Assembly: GCF_003086775.1 (NCBI RefSeq)
Contig: NZ_CP026001.1
Coordinates: 2,878,407 to 2,942,406 of the forward strand
Origin: Stenotrophomonas sp. ZAC14D1_NAIMI4_1
GTDB lineage: Bacteria > Pseudomonadota > Gammaproteobacteria > Xanthomonadales > Xanthomonadaceae
Direction: 5' to 3'
DNA length: 64,000 nt
Shown here: positions 51,455 through 63,896 of the stretch, piece by piece
Layout: each line of letters starts with the position of its first letter
Position numbering within the stretch: the stretch's first letter is position 1
Notes under the pieces: model-generated
The model's input: only the letters and a program-made list of their open reading frames with translations
Database searches by the model: none
Told to the model about the DNA's origin: nothing
Position numbers and translations under genes: made by a program

Positions 51455-51512
51455 GTAGATGCCAACCTTGGTTGGCGCCCTCGGATTCGTGCCAACCAAG
51501 GTTGGCACCTAC
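51455..51512. repeat. GTAG palindrome dimer after the RND operon
   Basis: GTAG at 51455 and CTAC at 51509-51512 enclose two hairpins with arms GCCAACC/GGTTGGC and a short spacer. It lies between the terminator and a small membrane-protein gene. Confidence 0.88.
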
Positions 51513-51530
51513 CAGAGCAACGACCGTCCC

Positions 51531-51818
51531 TCAGCGCAGCAGCGCGACCACGGCACACACCGCCACGATCACCAGCGCGGCCCACTGCATGGGCACGAAG
51601 AAGACATGATGCGGCGCCGCCTCGCCCTTCTGCCGCGGCGCGCGGTTCAACCACAGGCCCAGCAGCACGTTCACGGCCGCACCGATGCCCCCACCCAGCA
51701 GCACCTGCTGCAGCGGAATGTTGCCCTTCGGGCCGTCGTGCGGGAAGAAGTACGCCAGCAGCAGGATGCCTGCGATCGGCGTCACCAGCGTCATGAATCC
51801 CCAACCGCGATAGATCAT
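51531..51818 (-). CDS. Small membrane protein, about 95 aa
   Basis: Three hydrophobic segments are seen: LVTPIAGILLLAYFF, VLLGGGIGAAVNVLLGLW and AALVIVAVCAVVALLR. I choose the ATG at 51818 (MIYRGWGFMTLVTP), preceded by AAGG; upstream in-frame ATGs at 51848 and 51896 have no ribosome site and run into a GTAG repeat. No family recognised. Confidence 0.72.
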   Translation of the reverse strand: MIYRGWGFMTLVTPIAGILLLAYFFPHDGPKGNIPLQQVLLGGGIGAAVNVLLGLWLNRAPRQKGEAAPHHVFFVPMQWAALVIVAVCAVVALLR

Positions 51819-51880
51819 CGTGCAGACCTTGAAAAAAACGGCCTGCATTGTAGCGGGGCTCGGGCACGCGACCGCTTTCT

Positions 51881-51939
51881 GTAGCGCCGAGCCCATGCTC
51901 GGCTGCGTGTACCGGAGCCGAGCATGGGCTCGGCTCTAC
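51881..51939. repeat. GTAG palindrome dimer before the acyl-CoA dehydrogenase gene
   Basis: GTAG at 51881 and CTAC at 51936-51939 enclose two hairpins with arms GCCGAGCC/GGCTCGGC-type sequence around ATG-like loops. The two halves are close inverted copies of each other. Confidence 0.88.
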
Positions 51940-52006
51940 ACGCCCCACCGTCAGCGCGCATCCACGCACGGCCACGCCGCCATTGCAGCGGCGCGGCCGC
52001 TCGAAC

Positions 52007-53155
52007 TCAGCGCAGGCCCGTCTCGTTGCGGGCGATCACCAGGCGCTGGATTTCCGAGGTGCCTTCGTAGATCTCGGTGATCTTGGCATCACGGAAGTAG
52101 CGCTCCAGCGGCATTTCCTTGGAATAGCCCATGCCGCCGTGGATCTGCACGGCCTGGTGGGTGATCCACATGGCCGCTTCGGACGCGGTGAGCTTGGCGA
52201 TGGCCGCTTCGTTGCTGAAGCGCTTGCCCTCGCCCTTCACCCATGCAGCGCGCAGGGTCAGCAGCAGCGCCGCGTCCAGCTTGCACTTCATATCGGCGAT
52301 CTTGGCCTGGGTCATCTGGAAGGTACCAATGGCGGCACCGAAGGCCTTGCGGTCCTTCACGTATTCCAGGGTTGCCTCATAGGCAGCACGGGCGATGCCG
52401 ATGGCCTGCGAGGCGATGCCGATGCGGCCGGCGTCGAGCACGCCCATGGCGATCTTGAAGCCCTCGCCTTCCTGGCCCAGCACGTCCTCGGCCTGGGCCA
52501 CGTAATCGTTGAACTCGATCTCGCAGGTGGCCGAGGCGCGGATGCCCAGCTTCGGCTCGGTCTTGCCGCGGCCGAAACCGGCCTTGTCGGTGTCGACCAG
52601 GAACGCGGTGATGCCACGCGCGCCCTTGTCCGGCTCGCTCATCGCGAACAGCACGATGTACTTGGCCACCGGGCCGGAGGTGATCCAGCTCTTCTTGCCA
52701 TTGATGACGTAGGTGCCGTCGGCCTGCTTGACCGCGCGGCAGCGCATGGCCGTGGCATCCGAACCGGACTGCGGCTCGGTCAGGGCGAAGGCACCGATGG
52801 CTTCGCCTTCGGCGATGGCGCGCACGTACTTCTGCTTCTGCGCCTCGCTGCCATGGGTCAGGATGCCGTTGCAGAACAGCGAATTGTTGACCGACATGAT
52901 CGTCGAATGCGCAGCATCACCGGCGGCGACCTCCACCATCGCCAGCACGTACGCAATCGGGTCCATGCCTGCACCGCCGTATTCGGTCGGCACTTCGATG
53001 CCCATCAGGCCGTTCTCGCCCAGCAGGCGGATGTTCTCCAGGGGGAATTCGCCGGTGCGGTCATGGTGCTCCGCGCTCGGGGCGATCTTTTCCTGCGCGA
53101 TGCGCCGCGCAACGTCCTGCAGCATCAACTGCTCTTCAGTAAAGCTGAAATCCAC
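52007..53155 (-). CDS. Acyl-CoA dehydrogenase, 382 aa
   Basis: A FAD enzyme that oxidises acyl-CoA, probably of short or branched chain. Family motifs are EYGGAGMDPIAY, ALTEPQSGSDA, RKAFGAAIGTFQ and WITHQAVQIHGGMGYS. The catalytic base is Glu364 in IYEGTSEIQ. The GTG at 53155 follows GGGAGGG and gives MDFSFTEEQLMLQD; a longer upstream frame into the divergent region is not credible. It is divergent from the sahR-metH operon. Confidence 0.95.
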   Translation of the reverse strand: MDFSFTEEQLMLQDVARRIAQEKIAPSAEHHDRTGEFPLENIRLLGENGLMGIEVPTEYGGAGMDPIAYVLAMVEVAAGDAAHSTIMSVNNSLFCNGILTHGSEAQKQKYVRAIAEGEAIGAFALTEPQSGSDATAMRCRAVKQADGTYVINGKKSWITSGPVAKYIVLFAMSEPDKGARGITAFLVDTDKAGFGRGKTEPKLGIRASATCEIEFNDYVAQAEDVLGQEGEGFKIAMGVLDAGRIGIASQAIGIARAAYEATLEYVKDRKAFGAAIGTFQMTQAKIADMKCKLDAALLLTLRAAWVKGEGKRFSNEAAIAKLTASEAAMWITHQAVQIHGGMGYSKEMPLERYFRDAKITEIYEGTSEIQRLVIARNETGLR

Positions 53156-53288
53156 AACACCCTCCCAGGGACATGATGATATGGGCCACGCACAGCGTGC
53201 CCAGGTGCGCCGATTGTACCGGGGCCGGGCAACGGCGGCTGACTTGCGGGTGGTGGTGGCTTGACCGGGACAGGCGCCGTCGGCGAAT

Positions 53289-53316
53289 ATATCTCTATAT
53301 CGCGATAGGTAGATAT
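53289..53316 (+). promoter_or_regulatory. Operator palindrome immediately upstream of the sahR-like gene
   Basis: A 28-base inverted repeat, with ATATCT at the left end, AGATAT at the right end and TATCGCGATA in the centre (11 of 14 half-positions match). It ends two bases before the start codon and covers the likely promoter and ribosome site. ArsR-type SahR regulators bind such palindromes. Autoregulation is inferred. Confidence 0.75.
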
Positions 53317-53318
53317 TT

Positions 53319-54248
53319 ATGGATCTGGAAGACTGGTCGACCCGCCTGAAGGTGTTCGCCGACGCCACCCGTGTGCGCCTGCTGGCGCTGCTGGAACAGG
53401 AAGAGCTGACCGTGGCCGAGCTGTCGGCGATCACCCGGCTGGCGCAGCCGCGGGTGTCGACCCACCTGGCGCGCCTGAAGGAAGCGGGCCTGGTCCGCGA
53501 CCGCCGTGCCGGCGTGTCGGCCTACTACCGCTTCGACGATGCCCAGCTGGACCCGGCGCAGCGCGCATTGTGGCATGCCTTGAGCAACGGAAGCGATGAC
53601 CCGCTGCTGCGCCAGGATGCTGAACGCGTCGCCGCAGTGATGGCCAGCCGTGCCGCCGACCAGAACTGGGCCGACAGCGTGGCCGGCGACATGGAACGCC
53701 ACTACTCGCCGGGCCGCACCTGGGAAGCGCTGGCACGCACGGCACTGCCGCTGCTGGAAACCGGCGACGTGCTGGACATCGCCTCCGGTGACGGCGTGCT
53801 GGCCGAACTGGTCGCGCCGCACGCCAGCCGCTACGTGTGCATCGACACCAGCGCGCGCGTGGTGGCCGCCGCCAGCGAGCGCCTGCGCCGCCTGCCCAAC
53901 GTGGAGGTGCGCGAGGGCGACATGCACGCCCTGCCCTTCAAGGACCGCACGTTCGACCTGGTGGTGCTGATGCACGCGCTGACCTATGCCAGCAAGCCGG
54001 CGCAGGCCGTGGCCGAGTCCGCGCGCGTGCTGCGCCCGGGTGGCCGCCTGCTGCTGTGCAGCCTGGCCCGCCACGAGCACAAGGCCGCGGTGGAAGCCTA
54101 TGGCCACGTCAACCTCGGCTTCAGCGACAAGGAACTGCGCAAGTTCGTCGACAAGGCCGGGCTGCAGGTCTCCAGCCTGGAAACGGTGACCCGTGAAAAG
54201 CGCCCGCCGCATTTTGAAGTCATCTCGCTGATCGCCAACAAGCCCTGA
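53319..54248 (+). CDS. sahR: ArsR-type regulator fused to a SAM-dependent methyltransferase domain (SahR-like), 309 aa
   Basis: The first 90 residues are an ArsR winged helix ([41 protein letters not shown]). Residues 130-305 are a methyltransferase fold with [16 protein letters not shown] for SAM and [19 protein letters not shown]. SahR repressors of this architecture are known in Proteobacteria, where they sense S-adenosylhomocysteine and control methionine-cycle genes. Here it lies seven bases before the metH pair, so it should respond to SAH and repress metH and itself. The ligand role of its C-domain is inferred. Confidence 0.9.
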   Translation: MDLEDWSTRLKVFADATRVRLLALLEQEELTVAELSAITRLAQPRVSTHLARLKEAGLVRDRRAGVSAYYRFDDAQLDPAQRALWHALSNGSDDPLLRQDAERVAAVMASRAADQNWADSVAGDMERHYSPGRTWEALARTALPLLETGDVLDIASGDGVLAELVAPHASRYVCIDTSARVVAAASERLRRLPNVEVREGDMHALPFKDRTFDLVVLMHALTYASKPAQAVAESARVLRPGGRLLLCSLARHEHKAAVEAYGHVNLGFSDKELRKFVDKAGLQVSSLETVTREKRPPHFEVISLIANKP

Positions 54249-54255
54249 GGTCGCC

Positions 54256-55346
54256 GTGTCCGCCCTGCCCTGGCTGCATCCCGAACGTGCCCATGCCCTG
54301 CTCGCCGCGCTGCGCGAGCGCATCCTGATCATCGATGGGGCAATGGGCACCATGATCCAGCGCCATGGCCTGCAGGAAGCGGATTACCGCGGCGAACGTT
54401 TCGCCGGGGGCTACGACCACAGCCATGGCCCCGGCTGCGACCACGGCACGCCGGAAGGCCATGACCTGAAGGGCAACAACGACCTGCTGCTGCTGACCCG
54501 GCCGCAGGTCATCGGCGATATCCACACCGCCTACCTGCAGGCCGGTGCGGACCTGGTGGAAACCAACACCTTCAACGCCACCTCGGTCAGCCAGGCCGAC
54601 TACCACCTGGAACACCTGGTGTATGAACTGAACAAGGCAGGCGCCGCCGTCGCGCGTGCCTGCTGCGATGCCGTGGAAGCAACCACGCCGGACAAGCCGC
54701 GCTTCGTCATCGGCGTGATCGGGCCGACCAGCCGTACCGCTTCGATCAGCCCGGACGTGAACGATCCCGGCTTCCGCAACACCAGTTTCGACGAACTCCG
54801 CGATACCTACCGCGAGGCCATCGAAGGCCTGATCGACGGTGGTGCCGACACCCTGATGGTGGAGACCATCTTCGACACGCTCAACGCCAAGGCCGCGCTG
54901 TATGCGCTGGAAGAGGCCTTCGATGCACGCGGCGCGCGCCTGCCGGTGATGATCTCCGGCACCATCACCGATGCCTCCGGCCGCACCCTGTCGGGGCAGA
55001 CCGCCGACGCCTTCCATGCGTCGCTTGCCCACGCACGCCCGCTGTCGATCGGCCTGAACTGCGCGCTGGGTGCCGACGCCATGCGCCCGCACGTGGAAAC
55101 CCTGTCCCAGGTGGCCGACTGCCACGTCAGCGCCCACCCCAATGCGGGCCTGCCCAATGCCTTCGGCGAGTACGACGAGACGCCCGAGGAAATGGCCGCC
55201 ACCCTGCGCGGCTTTGCCGAGGATGGCCTGCTGAACCTGGTGGGTGGCTGCTGCGGCTCCACGCCGGACCACATCCGCGCCATCGCCGAAGCCGTGGCCG
55301 GCCTGCCGCCGCGCGCCCTGCCCGGCGCACAGGAGCAGCAGGCCGC

Positions 55347-55350
<4 letters not shown>
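54256..55350 (+). CDS. metH: Methionine synthase, N-terminal homocysteine-binding module as a separate protein, 364 aa
   Basis: This is the zinc-dependent homocysteine methyltransferase half of cobalamin-dependent MetH. It starts [35 protein letters not shown], and has [13 protein letters not shown]. The zinc ligands are Cys269 (GLNCALG) and Cys332-Cys333 (GGCCGS). The start is a GTG at 54256, and the stop overlaps the next gene by four bases (ATGA). The full-length MetH chain is split here into two proteins. Confidence 0.95.
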
Positions 55351-58031
<2,681 letters not shown>

Positions 58032-58078
58032 GACGGTGGCGCTGGGCATGCCCCGGCGCCACGTGCATTATTCCCGCG

Positions 58079-59266
58079 ATGACCGTTCCCGCCGCACGCC
58101 TGTCCAGCTTCTACCTGTTCTATTACGCCGCGCTCGGCGCGTTCACGCCGTACTGGAGCCTGTTCCTGACCGCGCGCGGGATGAGCGTCACCGCCATCAG
58201 CGTGATGATGGGCCTGTGGTACGCCACCCGCGTGATCGCGCCCAGCACCTGGACATCACTGGCGGCGGCCTCGCCACGCCCGATCCGCCTGCTGCGGGTG
58301 GGCTGCGTGCTGACGCTGCTGAGTTTCGCGGTGTTCCTGCTGCCGCTGCCGCAGCCGTGGATGTACCCGGCGATGGTGGTGTTCTGCTTCTTCTACAACG
58401 CGGTGATGCCGCAGTTCGAGTCGATCACCCTCACCCACCTGGGCAGCGACAGCCATCGTTATGGGCTGATCCGCGTCTGGGGCTCGCTGGGCTTCATCGC
58501 CATTGTCACCCTGTTCGGCTGGCTGATCGAAGGCGACGGCAGCGGCAGCCGCGCCGGGCTGCTGCCATGGATGATGCTGCCGCTGTTCGCCCTGCTGGTG
58601 GCTTCGGCCTTCAGCAACCAGTACGCACGCGGCATCGGCAAGGCCGAGGGCGACGCCAGCGGTTTCTGGCAGATCGTGCGCCGGCCGCCGGTGCTCGCGT
58701 TCTTCCTGGCCGCGTTCATGGAACAGCTGTCGTTCGGGCCGTACTACACGTTCTTCTCGGTCTACATGGACCACCACGGCTACCGCACCTCGACCCTCGG
58801 CCTGTTGTGGACCATCGGCGTGGTGTTCGAGGTGGGCGTGTTCTTCACCATCGGCCGCTTCTTCCGCCGCTACGACGCCAGCTGGATGCTGCTGATCGCC
58901 CTGGTCAGCTCCTGCCTGCGCTGGGCGGTCACCGCATTGTTCCCGGAAAACCTGCCGGTGATGCTGCTGGCGCAGACCGCACATGCGCTGGGCTTCGCCG
59001 CCTTCTTCGCCGCGGCCATGCAGATGCTGGCGACCTATTTCCCGGGCCGGCTCAACGGCCACGGCCAGGGCCTGCTGTACGGTTTCTCGTCCGGTGTCGG
59101 CGGCGTGCTCGGCGCACTCATCGCCGGCCAGCTGTGGCCCATCGACAACGGCCGCACCGCGTTCCTCGCCGGAAGCGGCTTTGCCCTGGTCGGCGCCCTG
59201 CTGTGCTTCTTCGCGCTGAGCCTGCCGTTGATCCGCGCGCGGCGCAGCGCCACCGGCACGCACTGA
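58079..59266 (+). CDS. MFS transporter (MFS_1-like), 395 aa
   Basis: Twelve membrane helices are seen from FYLFYYAALGAFTPYWSLFLTARG to the last near residue 385. The FGW and RVWGSLGFIAIV segments and the FSSGVGGVLGALIAGQL helix are typical of the HcaT/LacY-like group. I start at the ATG at 58079 (MTVPAARLSSFYL); a start further upstream would overlap metH. It follows metH by 47 bases and may be cotranscribed. The substrate is unknown. Confidence 0.88.
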   Translation: MTVPAARLSSFYLFYYAALGAFTPYWSLFLTARGMSVTAISVMMGLWYATRVIAPSTWTSLAAASPRPIRLLRVGCVLTLLSFAVFLLPLPQPWMYPAMVVFCFFYNAVMPQFESITLTHLGSDSHRYGLIRVWGSLGFIAIVTLFGWLIEGDGSGSRAGLLPWMMLPLFALLVASAFSNQYARGIGKAEGDASGFWQIVRRPPVLAFFLAAFMEQLSFGPYYTFFSVYMDHHGYRTSTLGLLWTIGVVFEVGVFFTIGRFFRRYDASWMLLIALVSSCLRWAVTALFPENLPVMLLAQTAHALGFAAFFAAAMQMLATYFPGRLNGHGQGLLYGFSSGVGGVLGALIAGQLWPIDNGRTAFLAGSGFALVGALLCFFALSLPLIRARRSATGTH

Positions 59267-59271
59267 CGAAA

Positions 59272-59292
59272 ACGCCGGGCAATGCCCGGCGT
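59272..59292 (-). terminator. Terminator between the MFS gene and DUF2058 gene
   Basis: ACGCCGGGCA and TGCCCGGCGT form a near-perfect stem, and on the minus strand TTTTC follows. It lies 22 bases after the DUF2058 stop. Confidence 0.72.
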
Positions 59293-59314
59293 CCTCGTCA
59301 TCCTGCAGGCCTGC

Positions 59315-60001
59315 TTACCAGACCAGGTCGTCCGGCACCTGGAACTGCGGATCCGCATACGGATCTTCTTCGGCCGGTGCATTCGGATCGACCTTCAGCG
59401 CCACCGATGCGGCGAACACGGCCTCCGACTGCGCCAGCAGCTCGGCGGTCACCAGCAGGTAACGGCCGTTGAGCTGCACCACGCCCAGCTCACCCGCATT
59501 GAGCGCGGTCAGCTGCGCAGCGGTCACGTAGATGCGCTTGATCTTGCCGCCGTAGGGGAAGTGACGGGCGATGTCGGCCGCCTCGTCATTGAGCCCCTTG
59601 TCCTTCAGCAGTTCTTCCAGCTTGGCCTTGGCCTCGCGGCGCTGGCGCGCTTCTTCCTGCTTCAGGCGCTCGGTCTCGATGCGCTCTTCTTTTTCCTTCT
59701 GCGCGCGGATGGCGTAGGCCTTGGCCAGGTCCATCTCTTCGGCAGTGCGCGGCTTGCGCGGGCCCTGCTGGCCCGGGCCGCGCGACGGGCCGGGCTTGCC
59801 GGCACCACCACGGCCATGGCCACGACGCTCGCCGGGCTTTTGTTCGCCCTTGCCAGCGCCCTGCGGCCTTGCATTGCCATCGCCATTGCCACCCTTGCCC
59901 TGCGGGCGGCCATCACGGCGGGGGGCATCGTTCTTGCGCTCGGGCTTGGGTGCCGGCTTGAAGCCCAGGCCCATCAGCTGGTCGCGGAGGGTATCGCTCA
60001 T
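59315..60001 (-). CDS. DUF2058 (YaiL-like) protein, 228 aa
   Basis: The first 90 residues are a disordered, basic, Gly-rich region (RRDGRPQGKGGNGDGN and RGHGRGGAGKPGPSRG), then a coiled segment (EEARQRREAKAKLEELLKD) and a compact C-terminal domain (HFPYGGKIKRIYVTAAQLTALNAGE). The family is described as nucleoprotein or polynucleotide-associated. The start is ATG at 60001. The basic region suggests nucleic-acid binding, which is inference. Confidence 0.9.
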   Translation of the reverse strand: MSDTLRDQLMGLGFKPAPKPERKNDAPRRDGRPQGKGGNGDGNARPQGAGKGEQKPGERRGHGRGGAGKPGPSRGPGQQGPRKPRTAEEMDLAKAYAIRAQKEKEERIETERLKQEEARQRREAKAKLEELLKDKGLNDEAADIARHFPYGGKIKRIYVTAAQLTALNAGELGVVQLNGRYLLVTAELLAQSEAVFAASVALKVDPNAPAEEDPYADPQFQVPDDLVW

Positions 60002-60011
60002 AGGAATCGGA

Positions 60012-60251
60012 TCAGTAGTGCGGCGGCGGCGGTTCGCTCGCCGGATCGGAAGAATTCAATGCGTTGCGGACCTTGCCCAGGTCTTCCAGCAGCACGCGCA
60101 GCACATCGGCATTGCGGCTGCCCTGCATGCTTGCAGCGGCCAGCGCATCGCTCAGTTCGGCCAGCGCGTGTTCCTGGAAGGACACGCGCATCTCCAGTTC
60201 GACCAGGCGCGCTTCCAGCGCCTGCTCACGTTCACTCGGCAACTCAGACAT
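60012..60251 (-). CDS. slyX: SlyX family protein, 79 aa
   Basis: A small coiled-coil protein ([29 protein letters not shown]), typical of SlyX, with a proline-rich tail ending PPPPHY. The start at 60251 (MSELPSER) matches the family; longer in-frame starts would overlap ugd. The first bases overlap the ugd 3' end by eight bases. Function unknown. Confidence 0.9.
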   Translation of the reverse strand: MSELPSEREQALEARLVELEMRVSFQEHALAELSDALAAASMQGSRNADVLRVLLEDLGKVRNALNSSDPASEPPPPHY

Positions 60252-61593
60252 GCAACGAACGCCCCCGGCCAATGCCGTAATAAGCCAGGCCGGCAGCCTC
60301 GACCTCGGACGGGTCGTACAGGTTGCGGCCATCGAACACCACCGCGTCCTTCAGCTGCGAACGCAGCGCCTGGAAATCGGGGCTGCGGAACTGCTTCCAC
60401 TCGGTCACCACGACCACCGCAGCGGCGCCCTGCAGGGCCTCGTCGGCACTGCCGCAGAACACCAGATCGTCGCGCTGCCCGAAGATGCGCTGCGCTTCAT
60501 GGGTGGCTTCCGGGTCGTAGGCACGCACCGTCGCACCGGCGTCCCAAAGCTGGGCCAGCAGGCGGCGGCTGGATGCCTCGCGCATGTCGTCGGTATTGGG
60601 CTTGAAGGCCAGGCCCCACACCGCAAACGTCTTCCCACGCAGGCTCGCGCCCGCATCCGTGCCGTAATGGCGCTGGATGAGTTCGAACAGGTGGCCCTTC
60701 TGCGCATCATTGACCGCTTCGACGGCATTGAGCAGCTTCGGCTCCAGGCCGTACTGCTGCGCGGTGCTGGCCAGCGCCTGCACATCCTTGGGGAAGCACG
60801 AGCCACCGTAGCCGGCGCCCGGGTAGATGAAGTGCCAGCCGATGCGCGGGTCCGAACCGATGCCCTGGCGGACCTGCTCGATGTCGGCGCCGACGCGCTC
60901 GGCGATGTTGGCGATTTCGTTCATGAACGAAATCTTGGTCGCCAGCATCGCGTTGGCCGCGTACTTGGTCAGCTCGGCCGAACGCACGTCCATTTCCACC
61001 ACGCGGTCGTGGTTGCGGTTGAACGGTGCATACAGGCGGCGCATCACCGCCACCGATTCGGCGCTGGTGGCGCCGATGATGATGCGGTCCGGGCGCATGC
61101 AGTCAGCCACCGCATCGCCTTCCTTCAGGAACTCGGGGTTGGACACCACGTCGAAGGCGATGTCCGCGCCACGCGCGGAAAGCTCGGCGGCGATCGCTGC
61201 ACGCACCTTGTCGGCGGTGCCCACCGGCACCGTCGACTTGTTGACCACCACGGTCGGCACGCTCATGTGCCGGCCGATGGTGCGGGCCACGGCCAGCACG
61301 TACTGCAGGTCGGCGCTGCCATCCTCGTCCGGCGGCGTGCCGACGGCGATGAACACCACCTGCCCATGGCCGATGGCGGCTGCGGCATCGGTGGTGAACG
61401 CCAGCCGCGACGCGGCGTGGTTGGCCTTCACCATCGGCTCCAGGCCCGGCTCGTAGATCGGGATGATGCCCTGGTTGAGGCCGTCCACCTTGGCCTGGTC
61501 GATATCGACGCAGACCACCTGGTGGCCGGCATCGGCCAGGCAGGTCCCTGTCACCAGACCGACGTAGCCGGTACCGAAAATCGCAACGCGCAT
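60244..61593 (-). CDS. ugd: UDP-glucose 6-dehydrogenase, 449 aa
   Basis: Ugd oxidises UDP-glucose to UDP-glucuronate for surface polysaccharide. The NAD motif is [18 protein letters not shown], and the catalytic cysteine is Cys266 in [10 protein letters not shown]; the substrate motif is [16 protein letters not shown]. Length matches the family. No polysaccharide gene cluster is beside it in this window. Confidence 0.97.
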   Translation of the reverse strand: MRVAIFGTGYVGLVTGTCLADAGHQVVCVDIDQAKVDGLNQGIIPIYEPGLEPMVKANHAASRLAFTTDAAAAIGHGQVVFIAVGTPPDEDGSADLQYVLAVARTIGRHMSVPTVVVNKSTVPVGTADKVRAAIAAELSARGADIAFDVVSNPEFLKEGDAVADCMRPDRIIIGATSAESVAVMRRLYAPFNRNHDRVVEMDVRSAELTKYAANAMLATKISFMNEIANIAERVGADIEQVRQGIGSDPRIGWHFIYPGAGYGGSCFPKDVQALASTAQQYGLEPKLLNAVEAVNDAQKGHLFELIQRHYGTDAGASLRGKTFAVWGLAFKPNTDDMREASSRRLLAQLWDAGATVRAYDPEATHEAQRIFGQRDDLVFCGSADEALQGAAAVVVVTEWKQFRSPDFQALRSQLKDAVVFDGRNLYDPSEVEAAGLAYYGIGRGRSLHV

Positions 61594-61615
61594 GTCCGTG
61601 CTGACTCCTGGGGGC

Positions 61616-62593
61616 TTACGGCAGAACGCCCAGCAGCTCGACGTCGAAGGTCAGCGTGGCGTTCGGGCCGATCGGGCCACCCGGGGTGCCGTTCTCGCCA
61701 TAGGCCAGGTCGCCCGGGATCCAGAAGCGGTACTTGGAACCGACCGGCATCAGGGCCACGCCCTCGGTCCAGCCCTTGATGACCTGGTCCAGGCCGAACT
61801 CGGCCGGGCCACGGCTGGCGGAGCTGTCAAACACGGTGCCGTCCAGCAGCTTGCCTTCGTAGTTCACGCGCACCTTGCTGCTCGGCAGCGGGCGCTCGCC
61901 GCTACCCGGGCGGATCACCTGGTACTGCAGGCCCGAGGCGGTGGTCACCACGCCCGGCTGGGTCTTGTTCTTGGCCAGGAACGCGTTGCCTTCCTGACGG
62001 TTGGTCTGCGCAGCCTGGGCGGCCTTGGCCTGCATTTCAGCCTGCTTGGTGCTCATGAACGACTGGATGGTGGCCGTCGCGTCAGCTTCGGTCATCTTCG
62101 GCTGGCCCTTGCTCAGAGCGGTGCTGATCGCGTCAAACAGCGAGGCCGTATCGATGTCATCCTTCAGCTGCGCCAGCGACGGGCCGACCGAGTAGGAACC
62201 GATCATCTGAGCGACCTTGACGCGGTCGACCTTGGCCGGCTGCGAGCCCGGTGCCATGCCCGGAACCTGCTGGCCGTTGCGGGCCATCACGACCTGGCGC
62301 AGGGCCGCGTCGGTGGCCTTGGCCTGGTCCTGGGTGATCTGCGGCTGCAGGCCTTCGAACGAACGCTCGACGGCGGTGCGCAGGGCGGCCACGTCGATTT
62401 CATCGGCGATCGGTGCGAACGACTTGGCCACATCCAGACCGATGGCGTAGCCGAGCTTCTGCTTGGGGGAATTCAAGGTTGCGGTCTCCTTGGCGGCCGC
62501 CGGTGCGGCCGGTTGTTGCGACAGGGCAGCACCAGAGGTGCCCATCGCCAGAATCAGAACCGACGCCGCTGCGCCGCGCATTCCCATCTTCAT
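61616..62593 (-). CDS. fkpA: Periplasmic FKBP-type peptidyl-prolyl isomerase, 325 aa
   Basis: A signal peptide ([16 protein letters not shown]) precedes two FKBP_N-like dimerisation modules ([19 protein letters not shown] and [14 protein letters not shown]), then a long linker helix ([20 protein letters not shown]) and a C-terminal FKBP domain ([38 protein letters not shown]). This is the Mip/FkpA layout with one extra N-module. I start at the ATG at 62593 because AGGA lies nine bases upstream; the ATG at 62602 is possible. Confidence 0.9.
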   Translation of the reverse strand: MKMGMRGAAASVLILAMGTSGAALSQQPAAPAAAKETATLNSPKQKLGYAIGLDVAKSFAPIADEIDVAALRTAVERSFEGLQPQITQDQAKATDAALRQVVMARNGQQVPGMAPGSQPAKVDRVKVAQMIGSYSVGPSLAQLKDDIDTASLFDAISTALSKGQPKMTEADATATIQSFMSTKQAEMQAKAAQAAQTNRQEGNAFLAKNKTQPGVVTTASGLQYQVIRPGSGERPLPSSKVRVNYEGKLLDGTVFDSSASRGPAEFGLDQVIKGWTEGVALMPVGSKYRFWIPGDLAYGENGTPGGPIGPNATLTFDVELLGVLP

Positions 62594-62689
62594 TCGCTGC
62601 ATTCCTGGAAGTGTCTGGGCGCCGACGTCGGCGCGAAAGCAATCATTGTCGCACGCACGCCGGAGATGTCGAGGCGTGCGTGCCGTCAT

Positions 62690-63277
62690 TCAATGGGTGG
62701 CCGGCGCAGCCAGCGCCTTGTCGATGGCCGCTTTCAGCTGCGGATCATCCGGTGTGACCTTGCTGGCGAACTGGGCAATGACCTTGCCATCGCGGCCCAC
62801 CAGGTACTTGTGGAAGTTCCAGCCCGGGGCAACGCCGGTGGCGGCGGTCAGGCGCTGGTACAGCGGCGTGGCCTCGGCACCGACCACGTGCACCTTCTCG
62901 AACATCGGGAACTTGACGCCGTAGGTCAGCGTGCAGAAATCCTGGATCTGCTTCTCATCGCCGGGCTCCTGGCCCTTGAAATCATTCGACGGGAAGCCGA
63001 GCACGGCAAAGCCCTTGCTGGCGTACTGCTTGTGCAGCGCCTCCAGGCCTTCGTACTGCGGGGTGTAGCCACACTTGCTGGCGGTGTTGACCACCAGCAG
63101 CACCTGGCCGTGGTAGCGCTTTTCCAGGTTGACCTGCTGCTTGCCGGCCAACGGGCGGTAGCTCACATCAAGCAGATCGGCGGCCAGGGCGCTGGCCGAC
63201 CCGGCCAGGCCAAAGGCCAGCACGGTCAACAGGGACAGGCCGCGAAGGCGGCGCGGGAGAGCAGTCGGCAGAGGCAT
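62690..63277 (-). CDS. Periplasmic glutathione-peroxidase-like thiol peroxidase, 195 aa
   Basis: A signal peptide (GLSLLTVLAFGLAGSASA-LAA) precedes the thioredoxin-fold peroxidase. The peroxidatic Cys69 is in VVNTASKCGYTPQYEGL, with the GFPSNDFKGQEPG and WNFHKYLVGRDGKV motifs that carry the Gln and Trp of the active site. Cysteine replaces selenocysteine, as is normal in bacteria. The substrate is probably a hydroperoxide, with thioredoxin-type or glutathione reductant unproven. It ends beside the fkpA-type gene on the same strand. Confidence 0.93.
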   Translation of the reverse strand: MPLPTALPRRLRGLSLLTVLAFGLAGSASALAADLLDVSYRPLAGKQQVNLEKRYHGQVLLVVNTASKCGYTPQYEGLEALHKQYASKGFAVLGFPSNDFKGQEPGDEKQIQDFCTLTYGVKFPMFEKVHVVGAEATPLYQRLTAATGVAPGWNFHKYLVGRDGKVIAQFASKVTPDDPQLKAAIDKALAAPATH

Positions 63278-63580
63278 GAGGGTCGTTCCGCGGTAGCTGT
63301 TTCAGGGCTCCGGCCAGCTCCGGCCGGGAATCGGCCGAACTATAGCACCGGGGCCCGGAGCGCCTGCCGTTGCAGGGGCCGCCTCACTTTGCGCGGCGTG
63401 GCGGCTGCCGCCCCTGGGGCCCGCCAGCGCACCGCCGATGACATAGCATCGATGTTGCTGAATGGAAGCGGGTCCGGAAAACACGGCTGTGCGAAGCCCG
63501 TTCTCCAATCAGATCAATCACTTGACTCGATAGCTTCAGAAGTGTGACCACCCCTGCCATCAGTTGGGTTGCAGCGGGTC
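63278..63580. other. Non-coding interval upstream of gpx-like gene and the terminal operon
   Basis: This stretch of about 300 bases divides a minus-strand gene from a plus-strand operon. I see no gene, repeat family or stable large hairpin in it, apart from the two promoter elements listed separately beyond 63580. Small antisense frames here lack ribosome sites and are not reported. Confidence 0.5.
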
Positions 63581-63608
63581 TTGCACGACAGCGTGCCGGT
63601 GTTATAGT
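63581..63608 (+). promoter_or_regulatory. Sigma-70 promoter of the small-protein/GntR operon
   Basis: TTGCAC (63581-63586) and TATAGT (63603-63608) are spaced by 16 bases. The start would lie about 30 bases before the first gene's ribosome site. Confidence 0.6.
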
Positions 63609-63621
63609 TGCATACAACACC
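63598..63621 (+). promoter_or_regulatory. GGTG-N16-CACC palindrome overlapping the -10, candidate GntR/YtrA operator
   Basis: GGTG at 63598-63601 and CACC at 63618-63621 are separated by exactly 16 bases, within a longer imperfect palindrome (GTGTT...AACAC). It overlaps TATAGT, so binding would block RNA polymerase. The regulator gene of the same operon is of the YtrA type; I recall such spacing reported for YtrA-type regulators but could not verify it here. Confidence 0.6.
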
Positions 63622-63645
63622 AGTCACCTGAGACAGGGGGAAACC

Positions 63646-63894
63646 ATGAACATCCAGATGCGACGCCGCCATGCCGCCCCTGCGGTCACGGCCGTATCCA
63701 CGCTGTTGGCCCTGCTCTGGCTGGCCCTGCCGGCACCGCCGGTGCCCTCCTCCTCCCCCGACAACACCCCGCAGGACGCAGCACCCTTCACGGCCGGGAA
63801 CGCCGAACCCTCTCCCCCTCCCCCGCGTCGGCTGCACAGCTCCCTGTCCATGCCGTACTTCTCGTTCGCACAGCCGCTGACCCCACGGAGCTGA
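63646..63894 (+). CDS. Small protein with one N-terminal hydrophobic segment, 82 aa
   Basis: A GGGGG-A site lies before the ATG at 63646. The protein begins MNIQMRRRHAAPAVTAVS and has a hydrophobic run (TLLALLWLALPAPPVP) followed by a Ser/Pro-rich tail. It may be a secreted or membrane-attached peptide. No family recognised. It precedes the GntR gene by two bases, so they form an operon. Confidence 0.6.
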   Translation: MNIQMRRRHAAPAVTAVSTLLALLWLALPAPPVPSSSPDNTPQDAAPFTAGNAEPSPPPPRRLHSSLSMPYFSFAQPLTPRS

Positions 63895-63896
63895 AT

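Noticed and set aside
63302..63508. A small minus-strand frame of 68 codons upstream of the peroxidase
   Set aside because: No ribosome site, no coding pattern, and it overlaps the promoter interval.
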